A stretch of DNA of 64,000 bases. Source: Pseudomonas sp. HR96 (GTDB lineage: Bacteria; Pseudomonadota; Gammaproteobacteria; Pseudomonadales; Pseudomonadaceae). The stretch is from positions 1,967,001 through 2,031,000 of the forward strand of contig NZ_CP139141.1 of NCBI RefSeq assembly GCF_034059295.1, written 5' to 3'. The notes beneath the pieces were generated by a model. The model ran no database searches and was not told the DNA's origin. It saw nothing but the letters and a program-made list of their open reading frames with translations. Positions 53,779 through 63,554 of the stretch are shown piece by piece. Made by a program: the position numbers and the translations under genes. How positions within the stretch are numbered: the first letter of the stretch is position 1; every line of letters starts with the position of its first letter.

Positions 53779-55560
53779 GTGTTTATGTCACCGGCGACGC
53801 GCGCCCAGGAACAAAGGCTCGCCGCGCTCCATGCGCTCCAATTGCTCGATACCGCAGGCAATGAATGCTTCGATCGAATCTGCCGCCTGGCCGCCGCCTA
53901 TTTCAAGGTGCCGACCGTGCTCATCTCGCTGCTGGACCGTGACCGCCAGTGGTTTCTCGGCCGGGTCGGTTTCGACCTCTGCGAAACCCCGCTGGAGCAG
54001 TCGTTCTGCGCCTATACCGCGCAGGGCGAGCGGCTCATGGAGATTGCCGACGCCAGCCAGGACCCGCGCTTCTGCGACAACCCGCTGGTGACCACCCCCG
54101 GCGGTATCCGCTTTTACGCCGGCACGCCGCTGCGCACCCGCGCCGGCGTGGCCATTGGCTCGCTGTGCCTGATCGACAAGCAGGCGCATCAGCTCGACGA
54201 TGCCGAGCGTGACCTGCTGGTGGACCTGGGCGCCATGGTCATGCAGCAGATCGAGCAGCGCCATGCTTCGCTGCGCCATGACCAGGTCAGCGGGCTGCCC
54301 AACCGCGAGCAGTTCGCCAGCGACCTGCAGGATCTGGCCCGCGACGCCCTCGGCGAGCGCCGCTCGCTGGTGGTGGTCGACGCCCTGGACATGAACTGGG
54401 CCCATGAGCTGACCCTGGCCATGGGCATCCGCCCGTTCGAAGACATCATTCGCTGCATCGCCCGGCGCCTGGACCAGCAGCTGGGCCAGGTCGCCTCGGT
54501 GTACCACATCGGGGTCAAGCGCTTTGCCTTCATTGCCCCGCCTCAGGTGCAGGACTTCGCCCTGTTCATCGAGACCCTGGTGACCTCGCTGCGTGAGCCG
54601 ACCATGGTCGACGGCTTGCCGATCCGGCCGATGGTGCGCGCCGGCAGCGTCGACTTCATGGTCAACCCGCAGGTGCTCAAGGACATCGTGCGCAAGGCCA
54701 TGTACGCCGCCGAACTGTCGCTCAGCGCCCGCCAGTCCTGGGCGCTGTACGACCCGGTGCAGGACGCCGTGCACCGACGGGCCTTCAGCCTGGCATCGGA
54801 CATCGGCGAGGCCATGGCCACCGAGCAGCTGTACCTGATGTTCCAGCCACGCTTCGCCATTCCCGACGGCAGCCAGGTGAGTGCCGAGGCCCTGCTGCGC
54901 TGGGAGCACCCCAAGCTGGGGCCGATCTCGCCGGTGGAGTTCATCCCGGTGCTGGAAAAGAATTCGCTGGTGCACGAGGTGACCCGCTGGGTCATCGATA
55001 CCGCCATCGGCAAGCTGGCGGCCTGGCCGGCGGCCTGCGCCAGCAAGCTGTCGCTGAACCTGTCGCCGCAAGACTTCGAAGGCCATGACATCGCCGGCGT
55101 GCTCAAGCGCGCCTGCAGCCGTTACAGCATCGCGCCGACGCGCATCGAGGTGGAAATCACCGAAGGCGAGTGGCTGCGCTCCAACCCCCAGGTACTGGCC
55201 GAACTGGGCGAGATCCGCGCGCTGGGCATGGACGTGGCCATCGACGATTTCGGCACCGGCTACAGCAACTTCTCCTACCTGCACGAAATCCCGGCCAACA
55301 TCCTCAAGCTCGACAAATCACTGGTCACGGCGCTGGAAACCGACACCCGCTGCCAGCTGATAGTGAGCTCGATCATCGACCTGTCGACCAAGCTGGGCTA
55401 CCGCACCGTGGCCGAAGGCATGGAGACCTTTAAGTGCCTGCAGCTGCTCAAATCGTTCGGCTGCGACGAGGCCCAGGGCTACTTCTTCTCCAGGCCCATG
55501 GTGGAATACGACTTCGTCGCCTGGAGCTGTGCTTCGCAGTTTCCGTTGAAGCAGGTTTAG
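53779..55560 (+). CDS. GAF-degenerate GGDEF-EAL c-di-GMP phosphodiesterase
   Basis: 593 residues. GAF domain about 15-165 (FKVPTVLISLLDRDRQWFL, FYAGTPLRT, GSLCLIDKQ). The GGDEF domain is degenerate: IGVKRFAFI stands where GGDEF should be, so it should not make c-di-GMP. The EAL domain keeps its active-site residues: AEALLRWEHP, SLNLSPQDF, VEITEGEW, IDDFGTGYSNF, LKLDKSLV, VAEGMET and AQGYFFSRP, so it should hydrolyse c-di-GMP. GTG 53779 has GGAG eight bases upstream; ATGs at 53758 and 53785 are alternatives. No membrane helices. The neighbouring chemoreceptor suggests a role in motility control. Confidence 0.9.
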   Translation: MFMSPATRAQEQRLAALHALQLLDTAGNECFDRICRLAAAYFKVPTVLISLLDRDRQWFLGRVGFDLCETPLEQSFCAYTAQGERLMEIADASQDPRFCDNPLVTTPGGIRFYAGTPLRTRAGVAIGSLCLIDKQAHQLDDAERDLLVDLGAMVMQQIEQRHASLRHDQVSGLPNREQFASDLQDLARDALGERRSLVVVDALDMNWAHELTLAMGIRPFEDIIRCIARRLDQQLGQVASVYHIGVKRFAFIAPPQVQDFALFIETLVTSLREPTMVDGLPIRPMVRAGSVDFMVNPQVLKDIVRKAMYAAELSLSARQSWALYDPVQDAVHRRAFSLASDIGEAMATEQLYLMFQPRFAIPDGSQVSAEALLRWEHPKLGPISPVEFIPVLEKNSLVHEVTRWVIDTAIGKLAAWPAACASKLSLNLSPQDFEGHDIAGVLKRACSRYSIAPTRIEVEITEGEWLRSNPQVLAELGEIRALGMDVAIDDFGTGYSNFSYLHEIPANILKLDKSLVTALETDTRCQLIVSSIIDLSTKLGYRTVAEGMETFKCLQLLKSFGCDEAQGYFFSRPMVEYDFVAWSCASQFPLKQV

Positions 55561-57491
55561 CGGCCTATCGCGGGCTTCGCGCGCTCCTGCGTTTGGTTCG
55601 GGCGCATGCTTGCAGCGGCCATCGCCTATGACCGTCCCGAGCATCAAAGGCGATCATAGGCGATACCACTGGATGTACATAAATCGAAACAAATGCAGGA
55701 GCGCGCGAAGCCCGCGATAGGCCGCGCGGGCGGCCGGTGGTGGCCATATTGGACATTTCGCCAGGCGCCAGGAAGATCAAACCGGCCTGGCGGCCTCTCG
55801 GGGCCATGCCCCTCCCAGGTCGTGGGGTGTTGCGCCTTCGACGTGGGAGGGGGCAAAGCCCCCGAGAGGCCGCAGGCCGGTTTGATCTTCGATCAGATCC
55901 AGGGCCTGACCTGGATTTCGATCACGACCACCACCGGCCTATCGCGGGCTTCGCGCGCTCCCACATTTGTTTCGGGCGTATGCATGCAGATGCATCACCT
56001 ATGACCGCCTTGGTGTCTGGCGGTCTATCGTCGAAGATCCAAAGCGCTCATAGGCGATGCCATTGAATGCATAAAAATCGAAACAAGCGTGGGAGCGCGC
56101 GAAGCCCGCGATAGGCCGCACGGGCGGCCGGTGGTGGCCATATTGGACATTTCGCCAGGCGCTCGGAAGATCACACCGGCCTGGCGGCCTCTCGGGGCCA
56201 TGCCCCTCCCACGTCGTGGGGGGTTGCGCCTTCGACGTGGGAGGGGGCAAAGCCCCCGAGAGGCCGCAGGCCGGTTTGATCTTCGATCAGATCCAGGGCC
56301 TGACCTGGATTTCGATCACGACCACCACCGGCCTATCGCGGGCTTCGCGCGCTCCCACATTTGTTTCGGGCGTATGCATGCAGATGCATCACCTATGACC
56401 GCCTTGGTGTCTGGCGGTCTATCGTCGAAGATCCAAAGCGCTCATAGGCGATGCCATTGAATGCATAAAAATCGAAACAAACGTGGGAGCGTGCGAAGCC
56501 CGCGATAGGCCGCACGGGCGGCCGGTGGTGGCCATATTGGACATTTCGCCAGGCGCTCGGAAGATCAAACCGGCCTGGCGGCCTCTCGGGGCCATGCCCC
56601 TCCCACGTCGTGGGGTGTTGCGCCTTCGACGTGGGAGGAGGCAAAGCCCCCGAGAGGCCGCAGGCCGGTTTGATCTTCGATCAGATCCAGGGCCTGACCT
56701 GGATTTCGATCACGACCACCACCGGCCTATCGCGGGCTTCGCGCGCTCCCACATTTGTTTCGGGCGTATGCATCCAGATGCATCACCTATGACCGCCTGG
56801 GTGCCTGGCGGTCTATCGTCGAAGATCCAAAGCGCTCATAGGCGATGCCATTGAATGCATAAAAATCGAAACAAACGTGGGAGCGCGCGAAGCCCGCGAT
56901 AGGCCGCACGGGCGGCCGGTGGTGGCCATATTGGACATTTCGCCAGGCGCTCGGAAGATCAAACCGGCCTGGCGGCCTCTCGGGGGCTTTGCCCCCTCCC
57001 ACGTCGTGGGGTGTTGCGCCTTCGACGTGGGAGGGGGCAAAGCCCCCGAGAGGCCGCAGGCCGGTTTGATCTTCGATCAGATCCAGGGCCTGACCTGGAT
57101 TTCGATCACGACCACCACCGGCCTATCGCGGGCTTCGCGCGCTCCCACATTTGTTTCGGGCGTATGCATGCAGATGCATCACCTATGACCGCCTGGGTGC
57201 CTGGCGGTCTATCGTCGAAGATCCAAAGCGCTCATAGGCGATGCCATTGAATGCATAAAAATCGAAACAAACGTGGGAGCGTGCGAAGCCCGCGATAGGC
57301 CGCGCGGGCGGCCGGTGGTGGCCATATTGGACCTATCGCCAGGCGCCAGGAAGATCACACCGGCCTGGCGGCCTCTCGGGGCTTTGCCCCTCCCACGTCT
57401 GTCCTGAGATTCAATCATGGCCGCACGCGCGGCCGGTGGTGGCCATATTGGACCTATCGCCGGGCGACCAAACTCGCCCTACCGCCGGTCA
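55561..57491. repeat. Composite REP/palindrome array, 394-bp unit repeated four times plus partial copies
   Basis: Non-coding region of about 1.9 kb. Using ATCGAAACAA as register mark, units begin at 55683, 56077, 56471, 56865 and 57261, so three units are 394 bp and the fourth 396 bp; the fifth is partial (to about 57404), and degenerate fragments lie at both ends (55561-55682 and 57417-57460). Each unit has two facing REP palindromes (GCGCGAAGCCCGCGATAGGC and its complement) and two facing palindromes of the GGCCTCTCGGGG type. Units differ by only a few bases. Open frames of 60-123 codons inside are repeats of the same shadow reading. There is no transposase nearby. Confidence 0.9.
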
Positions 57492-59117
57492 TCAGACCTT
57501 GAATCGGCCCACCATCGAATTCAACTCCACCGCCAACCGCGTCAGCTCGTTGCTGGCGGCGCTGGTCTGGTGGGCGCCGGCCGAGGATTGCACCGACAGG
57601 TCGCGGATGTTCACCAGGTTGCGGTCGACCTCGCGGGCGACCTGCGCCTGTTCTTCGGCGGCGCTGGCGATCACCAGGTTGCGCTCGGAAATCTCGCCGA
57701 TGCTGCGGGTGATTTCCTCCAGCGCGTCGCCGGCACTGCGGGCCACATCCAGGGTGCCCTGGGCGCGGTCGCTGCTGTTCTGCATCGACTCCACGGCGCG
57801 GCCGCTGCCTTGCTGGATGCCGTGCACCATGCTCTCGATCTCCTGGGTCGACTGCTGGGTGCGGTGGGCCAGCGCGCGGACTTCGTCGGCGACCACGGCG
57901 AAACCACGGCCGGCTTCACCGGCGCGGGCAGCCTCGATGGCGGCGTTGAGCGCCAACAGGTTGGTCTGTTCGGCGATGGCGCGAATCACGTCGAGCACCT
58001 TGCCGATGTCACGGCTCTGCTCGGCCAGGCTGCGCATCTGCTCGGAGGTGACCTGCACGTCGCTGTTCATCTGCTGGATGGCCGCGACGGTTTCGCGCAC
58101 GCGCTCACGCCCGGCCATGGCTGCCTCGCTGGACTGCTGCGAAGCGCTGGAGGTGTTCACCGCGTTGCTGGCCACCTCTTCCACGGCGGCGGTCATCTCG
58201 TTGACCGCAGTGGCGGCCTGTTCGATTTCGTCGTTCTGCTGGCTCAGCGCACGTGAGCCTTCCTCGGTCACCACGTTGAGCTCCTCGGCGGCGGACGCCA
58301 ATTGGGTGGCCGAGCCGGAGATCTGCTGCAGGGTGTCGCGCAGGTTGCCCTGCATGGTGCTCATGGCCTGCTGCAGGCGCGTCACCTCGTCGCGACCCTG
58401 GACCAGCACCGTCTTGGTGAGGTCGCCGTTGGCCACCTCTTCGGCCGCCTGGACCGCCTGGCCCAGCGGGCGAACGATGCTGCGGGTCAGGACCATGGCG
58501 AGGATCGCCGTGAGCAGCGCCACCAGCACCAGCACGCCGATGATGATCAGGCGCGCCTGGCTGTAGTTGGCGGCGGAGCTGGCGACGGCGGCGTCAGCGC
58601 CCTTGCGGTTGATGTCGAGCAGTTGCTCGAGCAGCGGCGACATCTGGTCGGAGAACTGCTTGAGCTCGCCATTGATCAACCCGGGGATGTCGGCGTCGCG
58701 ATGGCCGAGGGAGGCCTGGCGCAGCCTGGCCTGGGCGCCGAGGTAGTTGGCCAGGGCCTGCTTGAACTGGGTGAACGCGGTGCCTTCCTCGGAGCTGCTG
58801 ACCAGCGGCGCATAGGCGGCGACCGTGGCATTGGCCTGGTCGGAGAGGGTCTGCAGCCGCGCTTCGGCCTTGTCGATGTCGGCTTGGCTACGGTTGACCT
58901 GCATGAAGTAGGACAGCGTGCGAAAGCGCGAGGTCGTATCGGTCAGTTGGCCGAGCAGGCGCGTGGACTTGAGCCAGTTCTCGCTCATGTCCACGGTGTT
59001 GTCATTGAGGCTGGCCATCTTGTTCAGGCTCATCAGCCCGAGGAACAGCACGAACAGGGCAATCAGGGTAAAGCTGAGGGTGGCTCGCGGAGCGATGCCC
59101 AGGTTTCGCAGCGACAT
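57492..59117 (-). CDS. Methyl-accepting chemotaxis protein
   Basis: 541 residues. TM1 about 13-32 ([20 protein letters not shown]), a four-helix-bundle ligand-binding domain of about 150 residues ([20 protein letters not shown]), TM2 about 188-208 ([20 protein letters not shown]), HAMP ([20 protein letters not shown]), then the long signalling hairpin whose tip is conserved ([20 protein letters not shown] followed by [17 protein letters not shown]). The ligand is unknown. It faces the repeat array at its 3' end. Confidence 0.94.
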   Translation of the reverse strand: MSLRNLGIAPRATLSFTLIALFVLFLGLMSLNKMASLNDNTVDMSENWLKSTRLLGQLTDTTSRFRTLSYFMQVNRSQADIDKAEARLQTLSDQANATVAAYAPLVSSSEEGTAFTQFKQALANYLGAQARLRQASLGHRDADIPGLINGELKQFSDQMSPLLEQLLDINRKGADAAVASSAANYSQARLIIIGVLVLVALLTAILAMVLTRSIVRPLGQAVQAAEEVANGDLTKTVLVQGRDEVTRLQQAMSTMQGNLRDTLQQISGSATQLASAAEELNVVTEEGSRALSQQNDEIEQAATAVNEMTAAVEEVASNAVNTSSASQQSSEAAMAGRERVRETVAAIQQMNSDVQVTSEQMRSLAEQSRDIGKVLDVIRAIAEQTNLLALNAAIEAARAGEAGRGFAVVADEVRALAHRTQQSTQEIESMVHGIQQGSGRAVESMQNSSDRAQGTLDVARSAGDALEEITRSIGEISERNLVIASAAEEQAQVAREVDRNLVNIRDLSVQSSAGAHQTSAASNELTRLAVELNSMVGRFKV

Positions 59118-59214
59118 GGCGTCTGACTCAAGAGTATTGATAGCCAGCTATCGGCGCCAAGGGCCGAAGCTGGATACCGCCGGTCGTGGATCCTATACCC
59201 GGCCCTACCCGGCC

Positions 59215-60621
59215 CTACCCGGCAGAGGCCGGTTGTGGAAAGTCCAGGGCAAAGGCGATCAGCCCCGGCTGCGGCTGTTCGACGCTGACGCTGCCGCCGT
59301 GCAGGTGCATGATCGCTGCGACAATGGCCAGGCCCAGGCCATTGGAGTCCGAATGCTGGTGGCGCGAGGCATCGCCGCGGTAGAAGCGGTCGAACAGCCG
59401 GCCCAGCGCAGCGGCTGGCAGCGCAGGGCCCTGGTTGAGCACCTGGATGCGGCAACCCTGGGCATTGGCGGCGACTTCGACAAGCACCTCGCTGGCCGGA
59501 TCGGCGTAGCGAATGGCGTTGGCCACCAGGTTGCCCAGGGCCCGGCGCAGCAGCAACGGGTCGGCGCTGAGGGTCGCCTGGCCGCCGATGCGCAGGCTGA
59601 TCTGGCGCTCTTCGGCCAGCCCCTCGAAGTACTCGGCCACCCGCAGCAGCTCGGCGTGGCCATCCAGCGGCTGGCGCTCGAGCACGGCTTGCGGCTCGTC
59701 GGCACGGGCCAGGAACAGAATGCTCTCGACCATGCGCGAGATGCGTTCGAGCTCTTCCAGGTTGGAAGCCAGCAGTGCCTGGTATTCGTCGACGCTGCGT
59801 GCCTGGCGCAGGGCAACCTGGCAGTGGCCCATCAGCGAGCCGACCGGCGTGCGGATCTCGTGGGCCAGGTCGGCGGAGAACTGTGTCAGGCGCTGATAGC
59901 CATCAGCCAGGCGGTCGAGCATGGCATTGTAGGCGGCGCTGACCTGTTGCAGCTCGACCGGGGTGTCGGTGCTGCTCAAGCGGCTGTGCAGGCGCGCCGG
60001 GGTGATGTCGGACGCGTGCGCGGCCATCTGCCGCAACGGCCGCAGGCCGCGGCGCAGGAGAATGAAGCCGAGCAGGGCGGTGAGGGCGAAGGCCAGCGCC
60101 ATGGCCAGGTAGATGCGCTGGCGGAACTCGCCGAGCATGGCCAGTTCCTTGACCATGATGTGCGCGGCCGTGAGCTTCACCGGGTGCCCGGCGGAGGTGG
60201 TCTGCACGCTGGCAGCGCGCAGCGGCGCCCCGGCAGGGGAGGTTCCGGTGCGCAGGTCAGCCACGCTCAGGGGCGCGTCCAAGGCCACCAGCGGCAGGTC
60301 CGGCAGGCTCGCCTGCAGCGGGTTGACGCTGATCACCGGGGGTTGCCCGGGCTGCTCGATGATGAAGATGTCGTCCTCGCTGTCGAGCATGTTCTCGAAC
60401 AGTTGCGGGCTGCCCTGCAGCTTTTCCAGGGTCAGGTCGTAATGCAGAAGCTTGCGAAAGTGGTCGAGCCGGGCCAGCACGGCGTGGTCGCTGCGCAGCA
60501 GCATCGAGGCTTTCATCGAGCCATACAGATAGACCCCGGCACCGGCAACGGTGAGCATCGCCACCAGGGCGAACGCCAGGGTCGAGCGCAGGGTCAGGGA
60601 AGGGGAGCGTCGAGCGCGCAT
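59215..60621 (-). CDS. Heavy-metal/HprS-type sensor histidine kinase
   Basis: 468 residues of the CusS/CopS/HprS group. TM1 about 14-33 ([20 protein letters not shown]), a periplasmic domain of about 135 residues, TM2 ([20 protein letters not shown]), HAMP, HisKA ([20 protein letters not shown]), HATPase ([39 protein letters not shown]). The ATG at 60621 overlaps the regulator gene by 28 bases; a longer same-frame reading to 61206 is a shadow of that regulator. The divergent molybdoenzyme operon suggests an oxidative or metal signal. Confidence 0.9.
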   Translation of the reverse strand: MRARRSPSLTLRSTLAFALVAMLTVAGAGVYLYGSMKASMLLRSDHAVLARLDHFRKLLHYDLTLEKLQGSPQLFENMLDSEDDIFIIEQPGQPPVISVNPLQASLPDLPLVALDAPLSVADLRTGTSPAGAPLRAASVQTTSAGHPVKLTAAHIMVKELAMLGEFRQRIYLAMALAFALTALLGFILLRRGLRPLRQMAAHASDITPARLHSRLSSTDTPVELQQVSAAYNAMLDRLADGYQRLTQFSADLAHEIRTPVGSLMGHCQVALRQARSVDEYQALLASNLEELERISRMVESILFLARADEPQAVLERQPLDGHAELLRVAEYFEGLAEERQISLRIGGQATLSADPLLLRRALGNLVANAIRYADPASEVLVEVAANAQGCRIQVLNQGPALPAAALGRLFDRFYRGDASRHQHSDSNGLGLAIVAAIMHLHGGSVSVEQPQPGLIAFALDFPQPASAG

Positions 60622-61289
60622 GGGCGAACCTCGCAGACGTAGCCGATGCCGCGCACAGTGTGGATGAGCTTGACCGGGTAGGGCAGGTCGACCTTGTTGC
60701 GCAGGCGCTTGACCGCGACGTCGACCACATTGGTGTCGCTGTCGAAGTTCATGTCCCACACCTCGGAGGCGATCTGCGCCCGCGACAGCACGTCGCCTTC
60801 GCGGCGCAGCAGCAGGTGCAGCAGGGCGAACTCCTTGTTGGTCAGGGTAATCACCTGTTGCTGGCGGGTGACGCGGCGGCGCAGCAGGTCGAGCTCCAGG
60901 TCCGCCAGGTGAAAGTGATCGGCCTCGCGCACGGCGCCGCGGCGCAGGATGGTGCGAATGCGCAGCAGCAGTTCGGTAAAGGAGAACGGCTTGACAAGGT
61001 AATCGTCGGCGCCCAGTTCCAGGCCGCGAATGCGGTCGTGCAACTGGTCGCGGGCGGTGAGGAACAGCACCGGCACGTCCTGCCGCGCACGCAGCACTTC
61101 GATGATCTGGAAGCCGTCGATGCCGGGCAGCATCACGTCCAGCACGATCAGGTCGTAGCGGGTTTCCAGGGCCAGGTGCAACCCATCGGCGCCATGCTGG
61201 GTCCAATCGACGTTATAGCCGGATTCGCCGAGGCCCTTTTTCAGGTACTCGCCGGTTTTCGTGTCGTCTTCGATGAGCAGGATGTGCAT
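60594..61289 (-). CDS. CusR/HprR-type response regulator
   Basis: 231 residues. Receiver with LLIEDD, phosphorylated Asp in [14 protein letters not shown] and Lys in [12 protein letters not shown]; output domain with RDQ-type loop and the heavy-metal-regulator ending [16 protein letters not shown]. It is the first gene of the pair with its kinase and divergent from the periplasmic-cytochrome-molybdoenzyme operon across 198 bases that contain a cop-box-like site. It probably activates that operon. Confidence 0.92.
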   Translation of the reverse strand: MHILLIEDDTKTGEYLKKGLGESGYNVDWTQHGADGLHLALETRYDLIVLDVMLPGIDGFQIIEVLRARQDVPVLFLTARDQLHDRIRGLELGADDYLVKPFSFTELLLRIRTILRRGAVREADHFHLADLELDLLRRRVTRQQQVITLTNKEFALLHLLLRREGDVLSRAQIASEVWDMNFDSDTNVVDVAVKRLRNKVDLPYPVKLIHTVRGIGYVCEVRPCALDAPLP

Positions 61290-61400
61290 GGTCGGGCTCG
61301 TTGGGGGCTTTTGCCGAGCGGGCTCGGGCCGACTGGGCCAAGCTTGCTCGCGAGGGTGATTGCGCGGAGTCTACCCAATGCCACCCGGCGAATCCGGCAA

Positions 61401-61416
61401 ATGACAGAAATGTAAT
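61401..61416. promoter_or_regulatory. Cop-box/HprR-box-like operator
   Basis: ATGACAGAAATGTAAT contains TGACA-N4-TGTAA, one base away from the TTACA-N4-TGTAA dyad bound by CopR/CusR/HprR-type regulators. It is in the intergenic region between the CusR-like gene and the divergent operon, 72 bases before the operon's first start codon. Confidence 0.6.
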
Positions 61417-61487
61417 CCCTCGGTCATCGTCCAGTCCCGGTTTCGGGTCGAGGATGGCTGCACTCTCACTGCAAGGAAACTGCCCCG

Positions 61488-62099
61488 ATGAAGATCAAGA
61501 CTGCCCTGTCCAGCACCTTTGGCCTGCTCCTGCTCAGCGCTGCCGTCATCGCTTCGGCCGCCGACATGCCGGTGGTCAAGCCGCTGCGTGGCACCGTCGA
61601 CAGCCTCGACAACAACACCCTGACCTTCACCACCCGCACCGGCGCGCACCAGAGCATCGGCCTGACCGACAAGACCGGCATCCGCCTGGTGTCCAAGACC
61701 GACATCGACCAGATCAAGTCCGACAGCTTCATCGGCTCGGCCGCCACTCCCCAGCCCGACGGCTCGCTCAAGGCCCTGGAAGTCACCGTGTTCGAGCCTA
61801 GCCTCAAGGGCAGCGGCGAAGGTCACTATGGCTGGCAGAACGCCGACGGCAGCACCGGCACCATGACCAACGGCACGGTCGGCAAGGTGGCCAACACCAA
61901 TGGCCGGACCCTCACCGTGGCCTACAAGGGCGGCGAGAAGCAGCTGATGGTGCCGCAGGACGTGCCGATCGCCTACGTCGAAGCCGGCAAGCCCGAGCAA
62001 CTGGTCAAGGGTGCCAAGGTCGTGGTGTTCCCCGGTGAAGACGGCAAGACCGCGCGCGGCGTGGCCGTGGGCAAGGACGGCTTCCAGCCACCGATGTAA
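61488..62099 (+). CDS. Periplasmic protein of unknown function (DUF5666-like)
   Basis: 203 residues with a signal peptide (MKIKTALSSTFGLLLLSAAV, ending ASAAD). The mature part is beta-rich, with two similar segments each about 80 residues long (PLRGTVDSLDNNTLTFTTRT and GTVGKVANTNGRTLTVAYKG), as in OB-like DUF5666 domains. AAGGAA precedes the ATG. First gene of an operon with a b-type cytochrome and a Tat-exported molybdoenzyme, so it may be a periplasmic partner or substrate protein. Confidence 0.72.
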   Translation: MKIKTALSSTFGLLLLSAAVIASAADMPVVKPLRGTVDSLDNNTLTFTTRTGAHQSIGLTDKTGIRLVSKTDIDQIKSDSFIGSAATPQPDGSLKALEVTVFEPSLKGSGEGHYGWQNADGSTGTMTNGTVGKVANTNGRTLTVAYKGGEKQLMVPQDVPIAYVEAGKPEQLVKGAKVVVFPGEDGKTARGVAVGKDGFQPPM

Positions 62100-62133
62100 A
62101 CCGTAGCCAGACTGCCACAAGGAGCGCCATACG

Positions 62134-62736
62134 ATGGCCAAGCGTCGCATTCACAGCTGGCCCGTGCGGCTCACGCACTGGGTCAATGCGTTCGGCATGA
62201 CCTGCATGTTCATGAGCGGCTGGGCGATCTTCAACGCCTCGCCACTGTTCGCCTTCCGTTTCCCCAAGGAGCTGACAGTGGGCGGCTGGCTCGGTGGCGC
62301 GCTGGCCTGGCATTTTGCAGTGATGTGGCTGCTGGTCATCAATGGCCTGGTCTATCTGGTCTACGGCCTGGCCAGCCGGCACTTCAAGCGTGACTTGCTG
62401 CCGGTGACGCCACAGGCCGTCAAGCGCGACCTGGTGGCGGCCTTGCGCTTTCGCCTGGTCCACGAAAAGGGCGTGTACAACGCCGTGCAGCGCCTGATGT
62501 ATTGGGGGGTGCTGGCGGCCGGGGCGCTGATCGTGGTGTCCGGGCTGGCGATCTGGAAGCCCATTCAATTGCAGGAGCTGGTGGCGCTGCTGGGCGGCTA
62601 TGACATTGCCCGCTATGTGCACTTCGCCGCCATGGCGGCGATCGGCGCCTTCGTGCTGGTGCACCTGGCCCTGGTGCTGATGGTACCCAAGACTCTCCTG
62701 CCGATGATAACCGGTGGAACGCTCGATCATGACTGA
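62134..62736 (+). CDS. Cytochrome b/b6-domain membrane protein
   Basis: 200 residues with four to five membrane helices. Likely heme-ligand His residues: LTHWVNAFGM, LAWHFAVMWL, RYVHFAAMAA and FVLVHLALVL, the pattern of Ni,Fe-hydrogenase-type b cytochromes. AGGAG precedes the ATG. It overlaps the molybdoenzyme gene by 8 bases, so it is probably the quinol-oxidising membrane partner of that enzyme, as MsrQ is for MsrP, though it belongs to a different cytochrome family. Confidence 0.85.
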   Translation: MAKRRIHSWPVRLTHWVNAFGMTCMFMSGWAIFNASPLFAFRFPKELTVGGWLGGALAWHFAVMWLLVINGLVYLVYGLASRHFKRDLLPVTPQAVKRDLVAALRFRLVHEKGVYNAVQRLMYWGVLAAGALIVVSGLAIWKPIQLQELVALLGGYDIARYVHFAAMAAIGAFVLVHLALVLMVPKTLLPMITGGTLDHD

Positions 62737-63499
62737 ACCGAAGAAACGCGCCAGCCAACGCATCCAGCTGGAGCCGGCGCAGCACAACCAACTGGCGAAC
62801 CTGCAGCGTCGCCATTTCCTCAAGGGCGGCTTGAGCGTGGGCGCGCTGGCCATGCTCAGCGGCTGCAATCTGCAGGATGGCGACCAGGTGGACAAGGTCC
62901 TGTGGGCCATGTCGCGCTGGAACGACCGGGTCCAGGCCTGGCTGTTCAGCGGCCAGAAGCTGGCGCCGACCTTCAGCAAGGCGCAGATGACCCAACCCTT
63001 TCCCTTCAACGCCTTCTATGGCGAGGAAGACATTCCCGACCTCGACCTGTCGAGCTACTCGCTGGCCGTCGGCGGACTGGTGCGCGACAAGGCACCCTGG
63101 ACGCTGGAAGGCCTGCGCAAGTTGCCGCAACGCACCGACATCACTCGGCTGATCTGCGTCGAGGGCTGGAGCGCCATCGGCCAGTGGGGCGGGGTGCCGC
63201 TCAAGACCTTCCTGGAGCACGTGGGCGCCGACACCACAGCCAGATTCGTCGGCTTCAAGTGCGCCGACCGCTATTACTCCAGCCTCGACATGCCCACCGC
63301 ACTGCACCCGCAGACGCTGCTGGCGCTGGACTACGGCGAAGTCGCCTTGCCACCGGAATACGGCTACCCGTTGCGGGTGCGGGTGCCGACCAAGCTGGGC
63401 TTCAAGAACCCCAAGCACATCGTCGAGATCTTCGTCAGCAACGATTACCCGGGTGGCTACTGGGAGGATCAAGGTTACAACTGGTTCAGCGGAATTTGA
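62729..63499 (+). CDS. Tat-exported molybdopterin oxidoreductase, MsrP/sulfite-oxidase-like
   Basis: 256 residues. Twin-arginine signal QRRHFLKGG (residues 26-34) followed by GALAMLSGC; the LSGC at 43-46 is also a lipobox, so the protein may be a Tat-exported lipoprotein. The Moco-binding fold of the sulfite oxidase family follows, with the molybdenum-ligating Cys143 in RLICVEGWSAIGQWGG and FVGFKCADRYYSSLDM. ATG 62729 overlaps the cytochrome gene. Like MsrP/YedY it should reduce an oxidised substrate in the periplasm, perhaps methionine sulfoxide; the substrate is not proven. Confidence 0.86.
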   Translation: MTEPKKRASQRIQLEPAQHNQLANLQRRHFLKGGLSVGALAMLSGCNLQDGDQVDKVLWAMSRWNDRVQAWLFSGQKLAPTFSKAQMTQPFPFNAFYGEEDIPDLDLSSYSLAVGGLVRDKAPWTLEGLRKLPQRTDITRLICVEGWSAIGQWGGVPLKTFLEHVGADTTARFVGFKCADRYYSSLDMPTALHPQTLLALDYGEVALPPEYGYPLRVRVPTKLGFKNPKHIVEIFVSNDYPGGYWEDQGYNWFSGI

Positions 63500-63542
63500 G
63501 CCCGAGCCGATAAAGAGCTCTTCTCAAGGGGTGCGCAAAAGA

Positions 63543-63554
63543 GTACAAATGTAC
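63543..63554. promoter_or_regulatory. LexA2-type operator overlapping the lexA2 start
   Basis: GTACAAATGTAC is a perfect GTAC-N4-GTAC dyad within the longer GAGTACAAATGTACTC. It is close to the GTAC-N4-GTGC motif described for P. putida LexA2, unlike the CTGT-N8-ACAG box of LexA1. It overlaps the first possible ATG of lexA2, consistent with autorepression. Confidence 0.65.

Noticed and set aside
55693..57250. Repeated open frames of 60-123 codons on both strands in the repeat array
   Set aside because: They arise from the same 394-bp DNA unit read in shifted registers, have no ribosome binding sites, and translate palindromic REP sequence.
55561..57491. CRISPR array
   Set aside because: The period is 394 bp with the whole unit conserved; there are no short repeats with variable spacers and no cas genes.
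59215..61206. 663-codon reading of the histidine kinase extending into the response regulator gene
   Set aside because: The N-terminal 195 residues are an out-of-frame shadow of the regulator; the kinase starts at 60621 with its membrane anchor.
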